DNA of 64,000 nucleotides, from positions 1-64,000 of the forward strand of contig NZ_FCNW02000003.1 of the NCBI RefSeq assembly GCF_001544475.1, given 5' to 3'. A program made the translations under genes and the position numbers. Below, piece by piece: positions 17,923-26,234 of the stretch; position 1 is the first letter of the stretch; each line of letters starts with the position of its first letter. The notes beneath the pieces were generated by a model. That model did not search any database and had not been told where the DNA came from. It saw only the letters and a list, made by a program, of their open reading frames with translations. The DNA comes from Caballeronia humi. Its GTDB lineage: Bacteria; Pseudomonadota; Gammaproteobacteria; Burkholderiales; Burkholderiaceae.

Positions 17923-18255
17923 ATGAAAGTCAAAAACCAGGTGGCTGCGCTTGCGTTGTCGGCGCTCTTTGCCGGCATCGCCCATGCCGCCGATCTGCCA
18001 ACGTTCAAGCTCGAAATGAATGACGGCAAGCTGAACCCCGAGCGCATTGAAGTGCCGGCGGGACAGCGCATCAAGATCGAAGTGCACAACATCGGCAAGG
18101 GGGCCGCGGAATTCGAAAGCCTCCAGCTGCGCAAGGAAAAAGTGCTGGCGCCCGGCGCCGACTCTTTCGTTGTGATCGCGCCGCTTTCCCCCGGCGAATA
18201 CAAGTTCTTCGACGATTTTCACCAGACGGCGCAAGGCGTGATCGTCGCGAAATAG
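17923..18255 (+). CDS. ftrB: Periplasmic cupredoxin-domain protein FtrB
   Basis: A 110-residue protein with a signal peptide (cleavage after G-I-A-H-A-A) and a single cupredoxin-like domain of the EfeO N-terminal type. In FtrABCD systems it works with FtrA in periplasmic iron handling, probably as the oxidase or copper-dependent electron acceptor. The ATG at 17923 follows AGGAAGG; an earlier in-frame ATG at 17881 would spoil the signal peptide. It lies 48 bases after ftrA and 67 before ftrC. Confidence 0.9.
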   Translation: MKVKNQVAALALSALFAGIAHAADLPTFKLEMNDGKLNPERIEVPAGQRIKIEVHNIGKGAAEFESLQLRKEKVLAPGADSFVVIAPLSPGEYKFFDDFHQTAQGVIVAK

Positions 18256-18322
18256 GCTTTGCGCGCGCGGCGGCCGGTTCGACGCGCTTTTGCGTGAAAG
18301 CAGCAATGGCTGGAGGTTTTTG

Positions 18323-19168
18323 ATGGGTCAGGTTCTTTTCATCGTATGGCGCGAAAGCGTCGAGGCGCTCTTGGTCGTCGGCATTCTGCACGCGTGGCTC
18401 AAGAACGGCGATCACCACGCGCGGCGCGGCCTGCCGTATCTGTGGATCGGCGTGGCGATCGGTCTTTTGGCCGCGATCGCGCTCGGCGCGGCGCTGATCG
18501 GCTTCACGGAAGTCCTCTCCGGCGACGCCCAGGATTACTTCCAGGCGGCGATGGTGCTGGTCGCGTGCGTGCTGATCGTGCAGATGGTCCTCTGGATGCG
18601 GCGCCACGGCCGCACACTCAAGAAGGATATGGAAGCGTCGCTACAGAAGAGCACGCAGGACGGCCACTGGTGGGGCATCGCGCTTCTCGTCGCGCTCGCG
18701 ATCGCGCGCGAAGGCAGCGAGACGGCCGTGTTCCTCTACGGCGTCGGCTTCGGACAGTCGGGACATGTGGCGGCGTCGCAATACGTCGCGGTGATCATCG
18801 GACTGGGCCTCGCGTTCCTCACGTTCTACATCCTGCAACTGGGCGGCAAGTACTTCTCGTGGCGCATCTTTTTCCGCGCTACCGAGATCATGCTGCTGTT
18901 CCTCGCGGCGGGACTCTTCGAAGCCGGCGTCGACAAGCTGATCGACAAGGAAATCCTCCCGATCGTGATCAATCAGGTCTGGGACACGTCCTGGCTCCTC
19001 GACGATTCCAGCACCTTCGGCTCGCTCGTCGCGACGCTGACGGGTTATCGCGCGCATCCGGCGGGCATGAACCTGATCGCGTATGCCGTCTACTGGGCGG
19101 TGATCTACCTACTGATGCGCCGCTCGAAGTCGAACATGGCGCAAAAAGCGGCGAGTCGTCCAGCATGA
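18323..19168 (+). CDS. ftrC: FTR1-family iron permease FtrC
   Basis: A 281-residue inner-membrane permease with about seven hydrophobic segments. Two R-E-x-x-E motifs, the ligands of FTR1/EfeU iron channels, are visible: RESVE near residue 10 and REGSE near residue 133. It imports iron delivered by FtrA/FtrB. The start follows TGGAGG. The stop overlaps the ftrD start (ATGA), a coupled pair. Confidence 0.93.
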   Translation: MGQVLFIVWRESVEALLVVGILHAWLKNGDHHARRGLPYLWIGVAIGLLAAIALGAALIGFTEVLSGDAQDYFQAAMVLVACVLIVQMVLWMRRHGRTLKKDMEASLQKSTQDGHWWGIALLVALAIAREGSETAVFLYGVGFGQSGHVAASQYVAVIIGLGLAFLTFYILQLGGKYFSWRIFFRATEIMLLFLAAGLFEAGVDKLIDKEILPIVINQVWDTSWLLDDSSTFGSLVATLTGYRAHPAGMNLIAYAVYWAVIYLLMRRSKSNMAQKAASRPA

Positions 19169-20571
19169 GCAGCGTCCTCGAACGGCCGGGCCGGCTGCGC
19201 CAAGCCGGTCAATGGATGCAACGGCACGGCAACGCGATCCGCGGAATTCAGTGGGTCGTGGTTGCCGTGTACGCGTTTCTGATCCTCGTGCCTGCCGTGA
19301 TGCCGCTGCCCGACGGCACCGCGCACCTCTGGAGCAACCTGACGCTTGCCGCGCAGTTCGTGTTCTGGGGCATCTGGTGGCCGTTCGTGCTGCTGTCCAT
19401 GGTGATGCTCGGGCGCGTGTGGTGCGGCGTGCTGTGTCCGGAGGGCGCGCTGACCGAATTCGCGAGCAAGTTCGGCCGCGGCTGGGCGATTCCGCGCTGG
19501 ATGCGCTGGGGCGGCTGGCCCTTCGTCGCGTTCGGCCTGACGACCATCTACGGCCAGATGGTCAGCGTCTATCAATATCCGAAGGCGGTGCTGCTCGTTC
19601 TGGGTGGCTCGACGGTCGGTGCCATGATCGTCGGCGTGCTGTACGGGCGCGAAAAACGCGTCTGGTGCAAATATCTGTGCCCCGTGAACGGGGTTTTCGC
19701 GTTATTGGCGCGCCTCGCGCCGTTCCACTACAAAGTGGACGAAGACGCCTGGCGCCGCTCGTACAAAGAGGGCGAGCACGGGCATCGCGTGATTCCGATC
19801 AACTGCGCGCCGCTCGTGCCCCTGCGCAACATGAAAGGCGCCTCCGACTGTCACATGTGCGGCCGATGCAGCGGCCATCGCGATGCGATCGGGCTGTCGT
19901 GGCGCTCGCCGTCGGAGGAAGTCGTCCAGCTCGGCGACAAGCAGGCGAACGCGTGGGACACCGCGCTGATCCTCTACGGGCTGCTCGGCATCGCGATCGG
20001 CGCGTTCCACTGGACGGTGAGCACCTGGTTCGTCGATCTCAAGCAGATTTTCGCGACCTGGCTCATCGATCACGACATCCTCTGGCCGCTCGATACCAAC
20101 GCGCCGTGGTATCTCTTCACCCATTACCCCGAGCAGAACGACGTCTTCTCGTGGCTCGACGGCGGCATGGTGATCGGCTATATCGTCGTCACCGGGATCG
20201 TTTATGGCACGGTGCTCCTCGCCCTCGTCGCGGGCGCGACACGCATGCTCGGCCGCTTCGAGTGGACGCGCCTGCATCACCTGACGCAGGCGCTGATTCC
20301 GGTCGCGGGGTGCGGCGTGTTCCTCGGCTTGTCGGCGACGACTGTCGCGCTTCTGCGCGCCGAACACGTGCCGCTGTGGTGGGTGACGGACCTGCGGCTC
20401 GGGCTGCTTGGCATCGCGAACGTGTGGAGCGCGTGGCTCGCCTGGCGTGTGACGGCCCGGTATACGGCTCAGCGTATTGTTCCGCGCGCGGTGGCGATGT
20501 TATGGTTTGTCGCTGCGCTGGCCGTTGTGGACAGCGCCTGGTACCTGATGTTCTGGGGCTTTTCCCGATAA
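19165..20571 (+). CDS. ftrD: Membrane-bound 4Fe-4S polyferredoxin FtrD
   Basis: A 468-residue polytopic membrane protein with NapH/CcoG-like cysteine clusters: C-G-V-L-C-P-E-G near residue 90, C-K-Y-L-C-P-V near 170, and C-H-M-C-G-R-C near 230. It is thought to return electrons from the cupredoxin site of FtrB to the membrane pool during iron transport. About six to eight transmembrane segments surround the clusters. Translationally coupled to ftrC and last gene of the ftrABCD set. Confidence 0.92.
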   Translation: MSSVLERPGRLRQAGQWMQRHGNAIRGIQWVVVAVYAFLILVPAVMPLPDGTAHLWSNLTLAAQFVFWGIWWPFVLLSMVMLGRVWCGVLCPEGALTEFASKFGRGWAIPRWMRWGGWPFVAFGLTTIYGQMVSVYQYPKAVLLVLGGSTVGAMIVGVLYGREKRVWCKYLCPVNGVFALLARLAPFHYKVDEDAWRRSYKEGEHGHRVIPINCAPLVPLRNMKGASDCHMCGRCSGHRDAIGLSWRSPSEEVVQLGDKQANAWDTALILYGLLGIAIGAFHWTVSTWFVDLKQIFATWLIDHDILWPLDTNAPWYLFTHYPEQNDVFSWLDGGMVIGYIVVTGIVYGTVLLALVAGATRMLGRFEWTRLHHLTQALIPVAGCGVFLGLSATTVALLRAEHVPLWWVTDLRLGLLGIANVWSAWLAWRVTARYTAQRIVPRAVAMLWFVAALAVVDSAWYLMFWGFSR

Positions 20572-20586
20572 ACCTGTGAGCCGAAT

Positions 20587-21000
20587 GTGAGAACCAAACC
20601 CGTACTGACCGACGACGACGTCAAGGCCATCGCCGCCGCAGCCGAAGCGCACGCGCTCGAACACCACTGGAACGTGACGATCGCGATCGTCGATGATGGC
20701 GGCCATCTGCTGCACCTGCATCGCCTCGAAGGCGCGGGCGCGAGCACCGCCGAAATGGCGACCGGCAAGGCGCGCACTGCCGTGCTCGGCCGTCGCGAAA
20801 CCAAAGTCTACGAAGACATGATCAAGCAGGGCCGCGTCGCGTTCCTGAGCGCGCCGATGACCGCGATGCTGGAAGGCGGCGTGCCGATCATGGTTGGCGC
20901 GGACATCGTCGGCGCGGTGGGGGTGTCGGGCGTGAAGTCGGAGCAGGACGCGACGATCGCCCGCGCGGGCATCGCGGCGTTGAAGATCGAGAACGTCTGA
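20587..21000 (+). CDS. GlcG/HbpS family heme-binding-like protein
   Basis: A 137-residue protein of the GlcG/HbpS family (fold with V-T-I-A-I-V-D-D-G-G-H-L-L and the G-G-V-P-I-M loop). Members bind heme or act in iron and oxidative-stress sensing; the exact role is unknown. The start is GTG at 20587, 15 bases after ftrD and overlapping an out-of-frame ATG-TGA; no strong ribosome binding site is seen, so coupling with ftrD is likely. Co-transcription with ftrABCD fits an iron role. Confidence 0.82.
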   Translation: MRTKPVLTDDDVKAIAAAAEAHALEHHWNVTIAIVDDGGHLLHLHRLEGAGASTAEMATGKARTAVLGRRETKVYEDMIKQGRVAFLSAPMTAMLEGGVPIMVGADIVGAVGVSGVKSEQDATIARAGIAALKIENV

Positions 21001-21019
21001 GTATTCAAGCGCCAAAACA

Positions 21020-21056
21020 AACGGCGCGCTCTCCGTGAGGAAAGCGCGCCGTTTTC
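21020..21056 (+). terminator. Terminator after the ftr operon
   Basis: The stem AACGGCGCGCT/AGCGCGCCGTT with a 12-base loop and a short T run lies 19 bases after the HbpS-like gene. Confidence 0.85.
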
Positions 21057-21272
21057 ACATCTGGCGTCGCAGTGCTTTCTGGCGACCGCAATCGCAAAAC
21101 CGAGCAGGAACCAAAAAAAGCGGCTTCGCTTGCTATCGACGACTGGCTGGTGTTTGCACGAAGGGGTCTAATTTCTCGCGTGCAAGTCGTCCTCGCTGGC
21201 TAATGCCAAACACCTCTCGAGGAGGTGGTCCCCACAATACCCGGTACAGCAATTCGTTCAAGCGTCGATTCG

Positions 21273-21521
21273 TTACTTCGTCAGGATCAGCTTGCCCAGC
21301 CGCGTGGCGCGCAACTGGTAGGTTTCCCCGTTATGCATGATGCTGACATGACTCTGGCCCTGCAGCAGCGCATCGCTGCGCAACGACCGTTCGCTCGATT
21401 GCGCCGATGGAGCCGAGACGCTGACCGTCGCGACGGCCGCCTGTTTGGGTCGCGTGATGGCGGCATCGCGAACGACCGGGCGACGCAGCCGAAGCGTGGA
21501 AGAGCGCAGGGTGTCGGTCAT
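21273..21521 (-). CDS. hemP: Hemin uptake protein HemP
   Basis: An 82-residue protein whose C-terminal 35 residues (S-D-A-L-L-Q-G...V-S-I-x-H-N-G-E-x-Y-Q-L-R-x-T-R-x-G-K-L-I-L-T-K) are the HemP/HmuP domain. In Burkholderiales HmuP is a small regulator needed to activate heme-uptake genes. The ATG at 21521 is chosen; the open frame continues upstream to 21572 but crosses the Fur box. No heme transport genes are adjacent. Confidence 0.88.
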   Translation of the reverse strand: MTDTLRSSTLRLRRPVVRDAAITRPKQAAVATVSVSAPSAQSSERSLRSDALLQGQSHVSIMHNGETYQLRATRLGKLILTK

Positions 21522-21557
21522 GTCGGAGAGTTCGTTCGTTGATTCGATGGATTCATA

Positions 21558-21575
21558 GTAAATGATAACCATTCC
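21558..21575. promoter_or_regulatory. Fur box upstream of hemP
   Basis: Read on the minus strand, GGAATGGTTATCATTTAC closely matches the Fur consensus halves. It lies 37 bases before the hemP start codon, as expected for an iron-repressed promoter. Confidence 0.75.
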
Positions 21576-21662
21576 TATTTACAACAACGATTTCTTCATC
21601 GATAGACACTTTTTGATAGTTTGCGACGATGCAGTGTTTCTGACATGCCGCATCGTCATGAA

Positions 21663-22157
21663 TCAGTGAAGCGGGCCTTCCTCGCTGCGTCCGTGCACGA
21701 ACTGTCGAATTAGCCGCACAGTGTCGATGTCGTTCTCGCGATACGCCGATTTCACGATTTCCTGCGTTTGATGCGCATCGGCGCTGGCGGCGGCATCATC
21801 GGCGACGGGGAGGGTCGTCGCGTACGTGAAACGCAGGAAAAGCTGCAGTTCGTCCGGCTGCTCGATTGCCATCGTCAGCGATCCGCCGACGTAATCCGCC
21901 GTCGGTGAGATGTCGTATCGCACGCTGGTGCCGGCCGTCAGCGTCACGCGATCACGCACGACTGCCTGCCCGTAGTGCAACTCACGCTCCATGACATCGC
22001 CCTCGCGTGTAATGATCGTGCAGCTATCGAGGCCGAGCACGAAGAGCTGCGGCTGCTCCGCGCGCAGGACGAGGCCTTCCCACAACTGCTCGCGCGTCAG
22101 CGATTCGACGAACGGGTTCAGCGGGTCGTTGATCTGGATCAGGTGTTCGAAATTCAA
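21663..22157 (-). CDS. SRPBCC family protein (DUF1857, AtaL-like)
   Basis: A 164-residue START/SRPBCC-fold protein; the N-terminus N-F-E-H-L-I-Q-I-N-D-P-L-N-P is typical of DUF1857. The function is unknown; the fold usually binds small hydrophobic ligands. No ATG is available at this position: the start is taken as TTG at 22157, preceded by AAGAAGGAA, because it gives the family N-terminus. It lies 44 bases downstream of the OsmC gene on the same strand, a likely two-gene unit. Confidence 0.78.
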   Translation of the reverse strand: MNFEHLIQINDPLNPFVESLTREQLWEGLVLRAEQPQLFVLGLDSCTIITREGDVMERELHYGQAVVRDRVTLTAGTSVRYDISPTADYVGGSLTMAIEQPDELQLFLRFTYATTLPVADDAAASADAHQTQEIVKSAYRENDIDTVRLIRQFVHGRSEEGPLH

Positions 22158-22201
22158 AACGACAGTTTCCTTCTTCTTGATTCGATGCAGGTCGTGGCCG
22201 T

Positions 22202-22600
22202 TCAGACGTCGGCGATCCGGCTTTCGATGCGGATCGCGCCGGTCAGGATCTTGTGAACGGGACACGCATTGGCAATTTGCAAAAGGCGTTCCCGCTGTTC
22301 GGTGGAAAGCGCGCCGCTCAGCACGATGTTCCGGTCGATGGCGGTGCCCTCGGCGCCCGTCGTCATCGACAGGACGACACGCACCGCGTCGAGCGGCCAG
22401 TCCTTGCGCTTCGCGTACATCTTCAGCGTGATCGACGTGCACGCGCCGAGGCTCGACAGCAAGAGCGATGCGGGCGCTGGCCCGGTATCGCGTCCCCCGA
22501 GGCTCTCGGGTTCGTCGGCGAGCCACTTGTGCATGCCGTCGTCGAGTTGAACCTGGAAGTCGGTCGAGCCGATGGTCGCGATCACGGACGGTTCAGCCAT
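22202..22600 (-). CDS. OsmC-family peroxide-handling protein
   Basis: A 132-residue OsmC/YhfA-type protein. The two redox cysteines lie in L-G-A-C-T-S-I-T-L-K near residue 53 and A-N-A-C-P-V-H-K near residue 112. OsmC and Ohr proteins reduce organic hydroperoxides; subgroup and substrate cannot be fixed by eye. It has its own start at 22600 after a short intergenic region, with the SRPBCC gene downstream. Confidence 0.88.
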   Translation of the reverse strand: MAEPSVIATIGSTDFQVQLDDGMHKWLADEPESLGGRDTGPAPASLLLSSLGACTSITLKMYAKRKDWPLDAVRVVLSMTTGAEGTAIDRNIVLSGALSTEQRERLLQIANACPVHKILTGAIRIESRIADV

Positions 22601-22729
22601 TCAATGCTCCTGTTGTGTGTTTTAGTAGCCGCATCGCGCGAAAAAAAACGGCGCGACGCGAACGGTTATTGTGACGCAATGTCGCCGTTCGTGTCGCGCC
22701 GCATTGGCTGCAAGGCTTGAGCAAGCGCC

Positions 22730-23602
22730 TCAGTGCGTGATCGCACCCATGCGCCCCGCCTGATAATCGATGACGGCCTGGCGGATTTCGTCTTCCGTGT
22801 TCATCACGAAGGGGCCATAACGCACGACCGGCTCCTTCAGCGGCACGCCGCCGATCAGCAGCACTTCGAGCGGTTCATCGCCGGCAGCGAGCGTCACGGA
22901 GCCACCATCGTCGTTGAACAGCACCATCTGCTGCGCGCGTACCGGCGTGCGGTCCCCGCCGTAAAGCCCTGCGCCCGACAGCGGATATGCGAACACGCGG
23001 AAATCTTCCGGCACGCGCGTCTCGATCGACGCACCCGGCTCGATCGAAAAGTGCTGATACAGGATCGGCGTGCGCGTCTCGATCGCGGCTTTCACGCCGA
23101 GCGCCTCGCCCGCGATGACTTTCACGCGCACACGCCCGTCGTCGCTGACGGCGACCGGAATCTTCGCCGACGGAATCTCCTGATAATGCGGCGCGATCAT
23201 CTTGTCGCGCTGCGGCAGGTTCACCCACAGTTGCAGGCCGTGCACGCGGCCGCCGGTACGCGTGAACTCGGGATCAGGCATTTCGCTGTGGACGACGCCC
23301 GCGCCGGCCGTCATCCATTGCACGTCGCCCTGACGCAGTGTGCCGGAGTGGTCCGCTGAGTCCTTGTGCCCGAACTGGCCTTCGAGCACATAGGTGACCG
23401 TTTCGAAGCCGCGATGCGGGTGATCCGGCGCGCCTTTCGCCTCGCCGGGCGCGTAGTCGACCGGGCCCATTTCGTCGAGCAGCAGGAACGGGTCGAAGTC
23501 CATCAGGAGGCGGGTCGGAAACGGCCGATGCACGACAAAACCGCCGCCTTCGACGGTCCTGAGTGCGGGAATGGTGCGTTCGATAGTGCGGGTCGTGGTC
23601 AT
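22730..23602 (-). CDS. Pirin family protein
   Basis: A 290-residue bicupin of the pirin family. The N-terminal cupin holds the metal ligands in H-P-H-R-G-F-E-T-V-T-Y near residues 61-71 and the later H-S-E-M. Bacterial pirins have been reported as quercetin dioxygenases or as modulators of metabolic enzymes; the role here is unknown. The start at 23602 (MTTTRTIERTIP) is preferred over an upstream ATG at 23638. Divergent from a LysR gene, the usual arrangement for its regulator. Confidence 0.9.
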   Translation of the reverse strand: MTTTRTIERTIPALRTVEGGGFVVHRPFPTRLLMDFDPFLLLDEMGPVDYAPGEAKGAPDHPHRGFETVTYVLEGQFGHKDSADHSGTLRQGDVQWMTAGAGVVHSEMPDPEFTRTGGRVHGLQLWVNLPQRDKMIAPHYQEIPSAKIPVAVSDDGRVRVKVIAGEALGVKAAIETRTPILYQHFSIEPGASIETRVPEDFRVFAYPLSGAGLYGGDRTPVRAQQMVLFNDDGGSVTLAAGDEPLEVLLIGGVPLKEPVVRYGPFVMNTEDEIRQAVIDYQAGRMGAITH

Positions 23603-23723
23603 GGTGTCTCGCTGTGCCGGAAAGGGGAATAGCGCCAAATTTGGAACATAGAGCTATTATATGGGCCGGATTTCTGCGAAAAAGCCCTCGAAACGCAATG
23701 GATTGTCCCGCCAGTGAAACGAT

Positions 23724-24686
23724 ATGAAACCCGACACCCACGATTTGAATGACCTGATGTACTTCTCGCACGTCGTCGAGAATGGCGGATTTTCGGCGGC
23801 GGAACGGGTGCTCGGCATCTCGAAATCGCGGCTGTCGCGGCGGGTGTCGGAACTGGAGGCGTCGCTCGGCGTGCGGCTGTTGCAGCGCTCGACGCGCAAG
23901 CTCGCGCTCACCGAGGCCGGCCAGCTCTTCTATCAGCACTGTCAGGCGATGCTGGCGGAGGCGCAGGCAGCCGTAAACGTCGTGCAGAGCCTGCGCGACT
24001 CGCCGCGCGGCACGGTGCGGGTAAGCGTCCCGGTGACGATCGCGCAGACGTTTCTGTCGGCGGTGATGCCCGAATTTCTGCATCGCTATCCGGAAGTGCG
24101 CGTGGTGTTGCGTGTCACCAATCGCGTCGTCGACCTGTTCGAGGACGCCGTCGACGTCGCCCTGCGCGTGCGCTCCGAGCCGCCCGCCAATTCGAATGTG
24201 GTCGCGCGGCCGCTCTGGCGCACGGAACAGATGCTGGTGGCAGCACCCTCGCTGCTCAAGCCGAACGCACCGCCGCTCACGCCCGCCGAGCTCGCGCAGT
24301 TCGACACGCTCGATACGCCTTCCAGCGACGGCCGCCACGTCTACCGCCTGATCGCACCCGACGGCACGCGCCACGAATTCGAACACGAGCCGCGCCTCGT
24401 CACCGCCGATCTCTCGATGATCCGCGAGGCTGTGTTGCGTGGCGTCGGCATCGCGGCGCTCCCGGAGATGATGTACGGCGCGCCTTTGCGCACGGGGCAA
24501 CTCTCGCCGGTGATGCCCGGCTGGACGTTTCCGGCGCCACAACTGTACGCGGTGTTCCTGTCGCGGCAGGGGATGGTGCCGGCAATCCGCGCCTTTGTGG
24601 ATTTTCTCGTCGAGTCGATCGATGACGGCAAGCGCTTCCCTGGAGAATGTCCTGTCGAGACGGCGCCCGTGCGCGAAACAGTGTGA
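23724..24686 (+). CDS. LysR-family transcriptional regulator
   Basis: A 320-residue LTTR. The N-terminal helix-turn-helix (F-S-A-A-E-R-V-L-G-I-S-K-S-R-L-S-R-R-V-S) lies at about 24-43, and the type 2 periplasmic-binding-like effector domain runs from about residue 95 to 305. It belongs to the AaeR/DmlR-like group in which the recognition helix reads SKSRLSRRV. It is divergent from the pirin gene with a 121-base gap and probably controls it; the effector is unknown. Confidence 0.9.
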   Translation: MKPDTHDLNDLMYFSHVVENGGFSAAERVLGISKSRLSRRVSELEASLGVRLLQRSTRKLALTEAGQLFYQHCQAMLAEAQAAVNVVQSLRDSPRGTVRVSVPVTIAQTFLSAVMPEFLHRYPEVRVVLRVTNRVVDLFEDAVDVALRVRSEPPANSNVVARPLWRTEQMLVAAPSLLKPNAPPLTPAELAQFDTLDTPSSDGRHVYRLIAPDGTRHEFEHEPRLVTADLSMIREAVLRGVGIAALPEMMYGAPLRTGQLSPVMPGWTFPAPQLYAVFLSRQGMVPAIRAFVDFLVESIDDGKRFPGECPVETAPVRETV

Positions 24687-24815
24687 CTATTCGTGGCGCC
24701 GGGCATCGTTTCTCGCATTGAAGCGCGTGCTTGCGATGGACAGATTCAATCGCTGCAGCCTTGAACGACCAAGGGCACGGCGTTATATTGAAATCCCTTC
24801 GCTAAGGAGCCTCTT

Positions 24816-24935
24816 ATGCGAAAACTGACGGCTACTCTTATAGTTAGCCTGATAGGGTTGATCGCGCTATCCGTGTCGACCACGGTTGCCGCATGTGGCG
24901 ATTCTTCGAACTCGAGCTATTCGAGCCCGAAGTGA
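24816..24935 (+). CDS. Small lipoprotein precursor (39 residues)
   Basis: An unrecognised small gene: MRKLTATLIVSLIGLIALS, then a lipobox V-A-A-C with Cys at residue 27, leaving a 13-residue mature tail C-G-D-S-S-N-S-S-Y-S-S-P-K. The ATG follows TAAGGAG at good spacing and a terminator stands 31 bases after the stop. Size and layout recall entericidin-like lipopeptides, but no sequence match is claimed. It could be a toxin-like or envelope-stress lipopeptide. Confidence 0.65.
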   Translation: MRKLTATLIVSLIGLIALSVSTTVAACGDSSNSSYSSPK

Positions 24936-24963
24936 CGCCCGCCCGAATGCGCCGAGTGCGCAC

Positions 24964-25002
24964 AAAAAAAGGCCTTCATCCGACGATGAAGGCCTTTTAC
25001 TT
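24964..25002. terminator. Bidirectional terminator between the small lipoprotein gene and exbD
   Basis: The 14-bp stem AAAAGGCCTTCATC/GATGAAGGCCTTTT with loop CGAC has T runs on both strands and lies between two convergent genes. Confidence 0.9.
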
Positions 25003-25020
25003 TCTGCAGCCTGAAAACGC

Positions 25021-25443
25021 TTATTTCCCGCCTTTAGGCTCGGTGACGAAACCGATCTTCGTCAGCCCGCCGGCCTGAGCCGCCGACATCACATCGGCGA
25101 CGCGTTCATACGGCACCTTGCGATCCGCGCGCAGATGCAATTCCGGCTGCGGCGACTGCTGCGCCGCCTGCGCGATGCGCTGGGCGAGGGTGGCGTCGTC
25201 GATTTTCTGATCATCCCAGACGATCGTGCCGTCCGCCTGGACCGCGAGATTCACGTGCGCGGGCTTCGAATCCTGCGGCTGGCTGCTCGCGTGCGGCAGG
25301 TCGATCTTGACCGCGTGGTGCATCGCCGGGATCGTCACGAGGAAAATGATCAGAAGGACCAGCATGACGTCGACGAGCGGCGTCATGTTGATCTCGCTCA
25401 TCATGCCGTCGTCTTCGTCGTTGGCGAAAGGGCTCATTGCCAT
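25021..25443 (-). CDS. exbD: Biopolymer transport protein ExbD
   Basis: A 140-residue protein with one N-terminal transmembrane helix holding the essential Asp (M-T-P-L-V-D-V-M-L-V-L-L near residues 20-31) and a periplasmic domain. With ExbB it forms the proton-driven motor that energises TonB. It lies 12 bases after exbB in the tonB-exbB-exbD order. Confidence 0.95.
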   Translation of the reverse strand: MAMSPFANDEDDGMMSEINMTPLVDVMLVLLIIFLVTIPAMHHAVKIDLPHASSQPQDSKPAHVNLAVQADGTIVWDDQKIDDATLAQRIAQAAQQSPQPELHLRADRKVPYERVADVMSAAQAGGLTKIGFVTEPKGGK

Positions 25444-25455
25444 CGAAACCTCCGC

Positions 25456-26202
25456 TTAGGACGCGCGCGTCGCGAGGCGCAGGCTGTCCGCGGCAGGCGA
25501 CCCCGGACGCTGGCTCGACGAGAGTTTCGAACCCGTCACGAAGAACGCGTGCAGACCGTGCGCGAAGCGGTTGAGCTTCGTCACGATCGACTTGTTCGAG
25601 CGCGTCAGCGCGTTGTAGCCGAGCACCGCCGGAATCGCGACGAAGAGTCCGAACGCCGTCATGATCAGCGATTCGCCGACCGGGCCCGCGACCTGGTCGA
25701 TCGACGTCTGGCCGGTCGCGCCGATCGTCAGCAGCGCGTGATAGATGCCCCACACCGTGCCGAAAAGCCCGACGAACGGCGCCGTGCTGCCGATCGATGC
25801 GAGCACCGCGAGGCCGGCCTGCATGCGGCCGACGCCTTCGTCCATCGTGTCCTTCAGGCAACGCGTGATCCAGTCGGACACGTCCATGCGGTCGTGCAGA
25901 TGCGGTTGCGTCTGGTGATGGTGGTCGGCGGCGTCCTGGCCGGCGAGGGCGAGGGCAAGGAACGGGTTGTCGGCGGGGCTCGACGTGTGGCTGCCGAGCT
26001 TCTTGATGCCGTCGGCGAAATCGTCGGAGTGCCAGAACGCGCGCTCGGCGTTTTTCGTCAGGCGCACCAGGCGCAGCACGTTCCATCCCTTCACGACGAT
26101 CACTGTCCACGACAGCACCGACATGATCACGAGCGCGAGCGCGATGCCGCGTGTCACGAAATCGCCTTGCGCCCACACGTGCGCAATTCCGTAGTTTTCC
26201 AT
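25456..26202 (-). CDS. exbB: Biopolymer transport protein ExbB
   Basis: A 248-residue MotA/TolQ/ExbB-family protein with three transmembrane helices: one near residues 12-35, two in the region 130-200 (V-G-L-F-G-T-V-W-G-I-Y, S-L-I-M-T-A-F-G-L-F-V-A-I-P-A-V). It forms the pentameric channel of the Ton motor around ExbD and TonB. A His-rich stretch of the cytoplasmic loop (D-H-H-H-Q-T) is present. It lies 32 bases after tonB. Confidence 0.95.
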   Translation of the reverse strand: MENYGIAHVWAQGDFVTRGIALALVIMSVLSWTVIVVKGWNVLRLVRLTKNAERAFWHSDDFADGIKKLGSHTSSPADNPFLALALAGQDAADHHHQTQPHLHDRMDVSDWITRCLKDTMDEGVGRMQAGLAVLASIGSTAPFVGLFGTVWGIYHALLTIGATGQTSIDQVAGPVGESLIMTAFGLFVAIPAVLGYNALTRSNKSIVTKLNRFAHGLHAFFVTGSKLSSSQRPGSPAADSLRLATRAS

Positions 26203-26234
26203 TGCAGTTCCTGTGTTTGTATCTAAAAATGAGA

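Noticed and set aside
21057..21272. Possible gene or RNA between the ftr terminator and hemP
   Set aside because: No frame with start, ribosome binding site and sensible product; only a short inverted repeat at 21211-21227 was seen.
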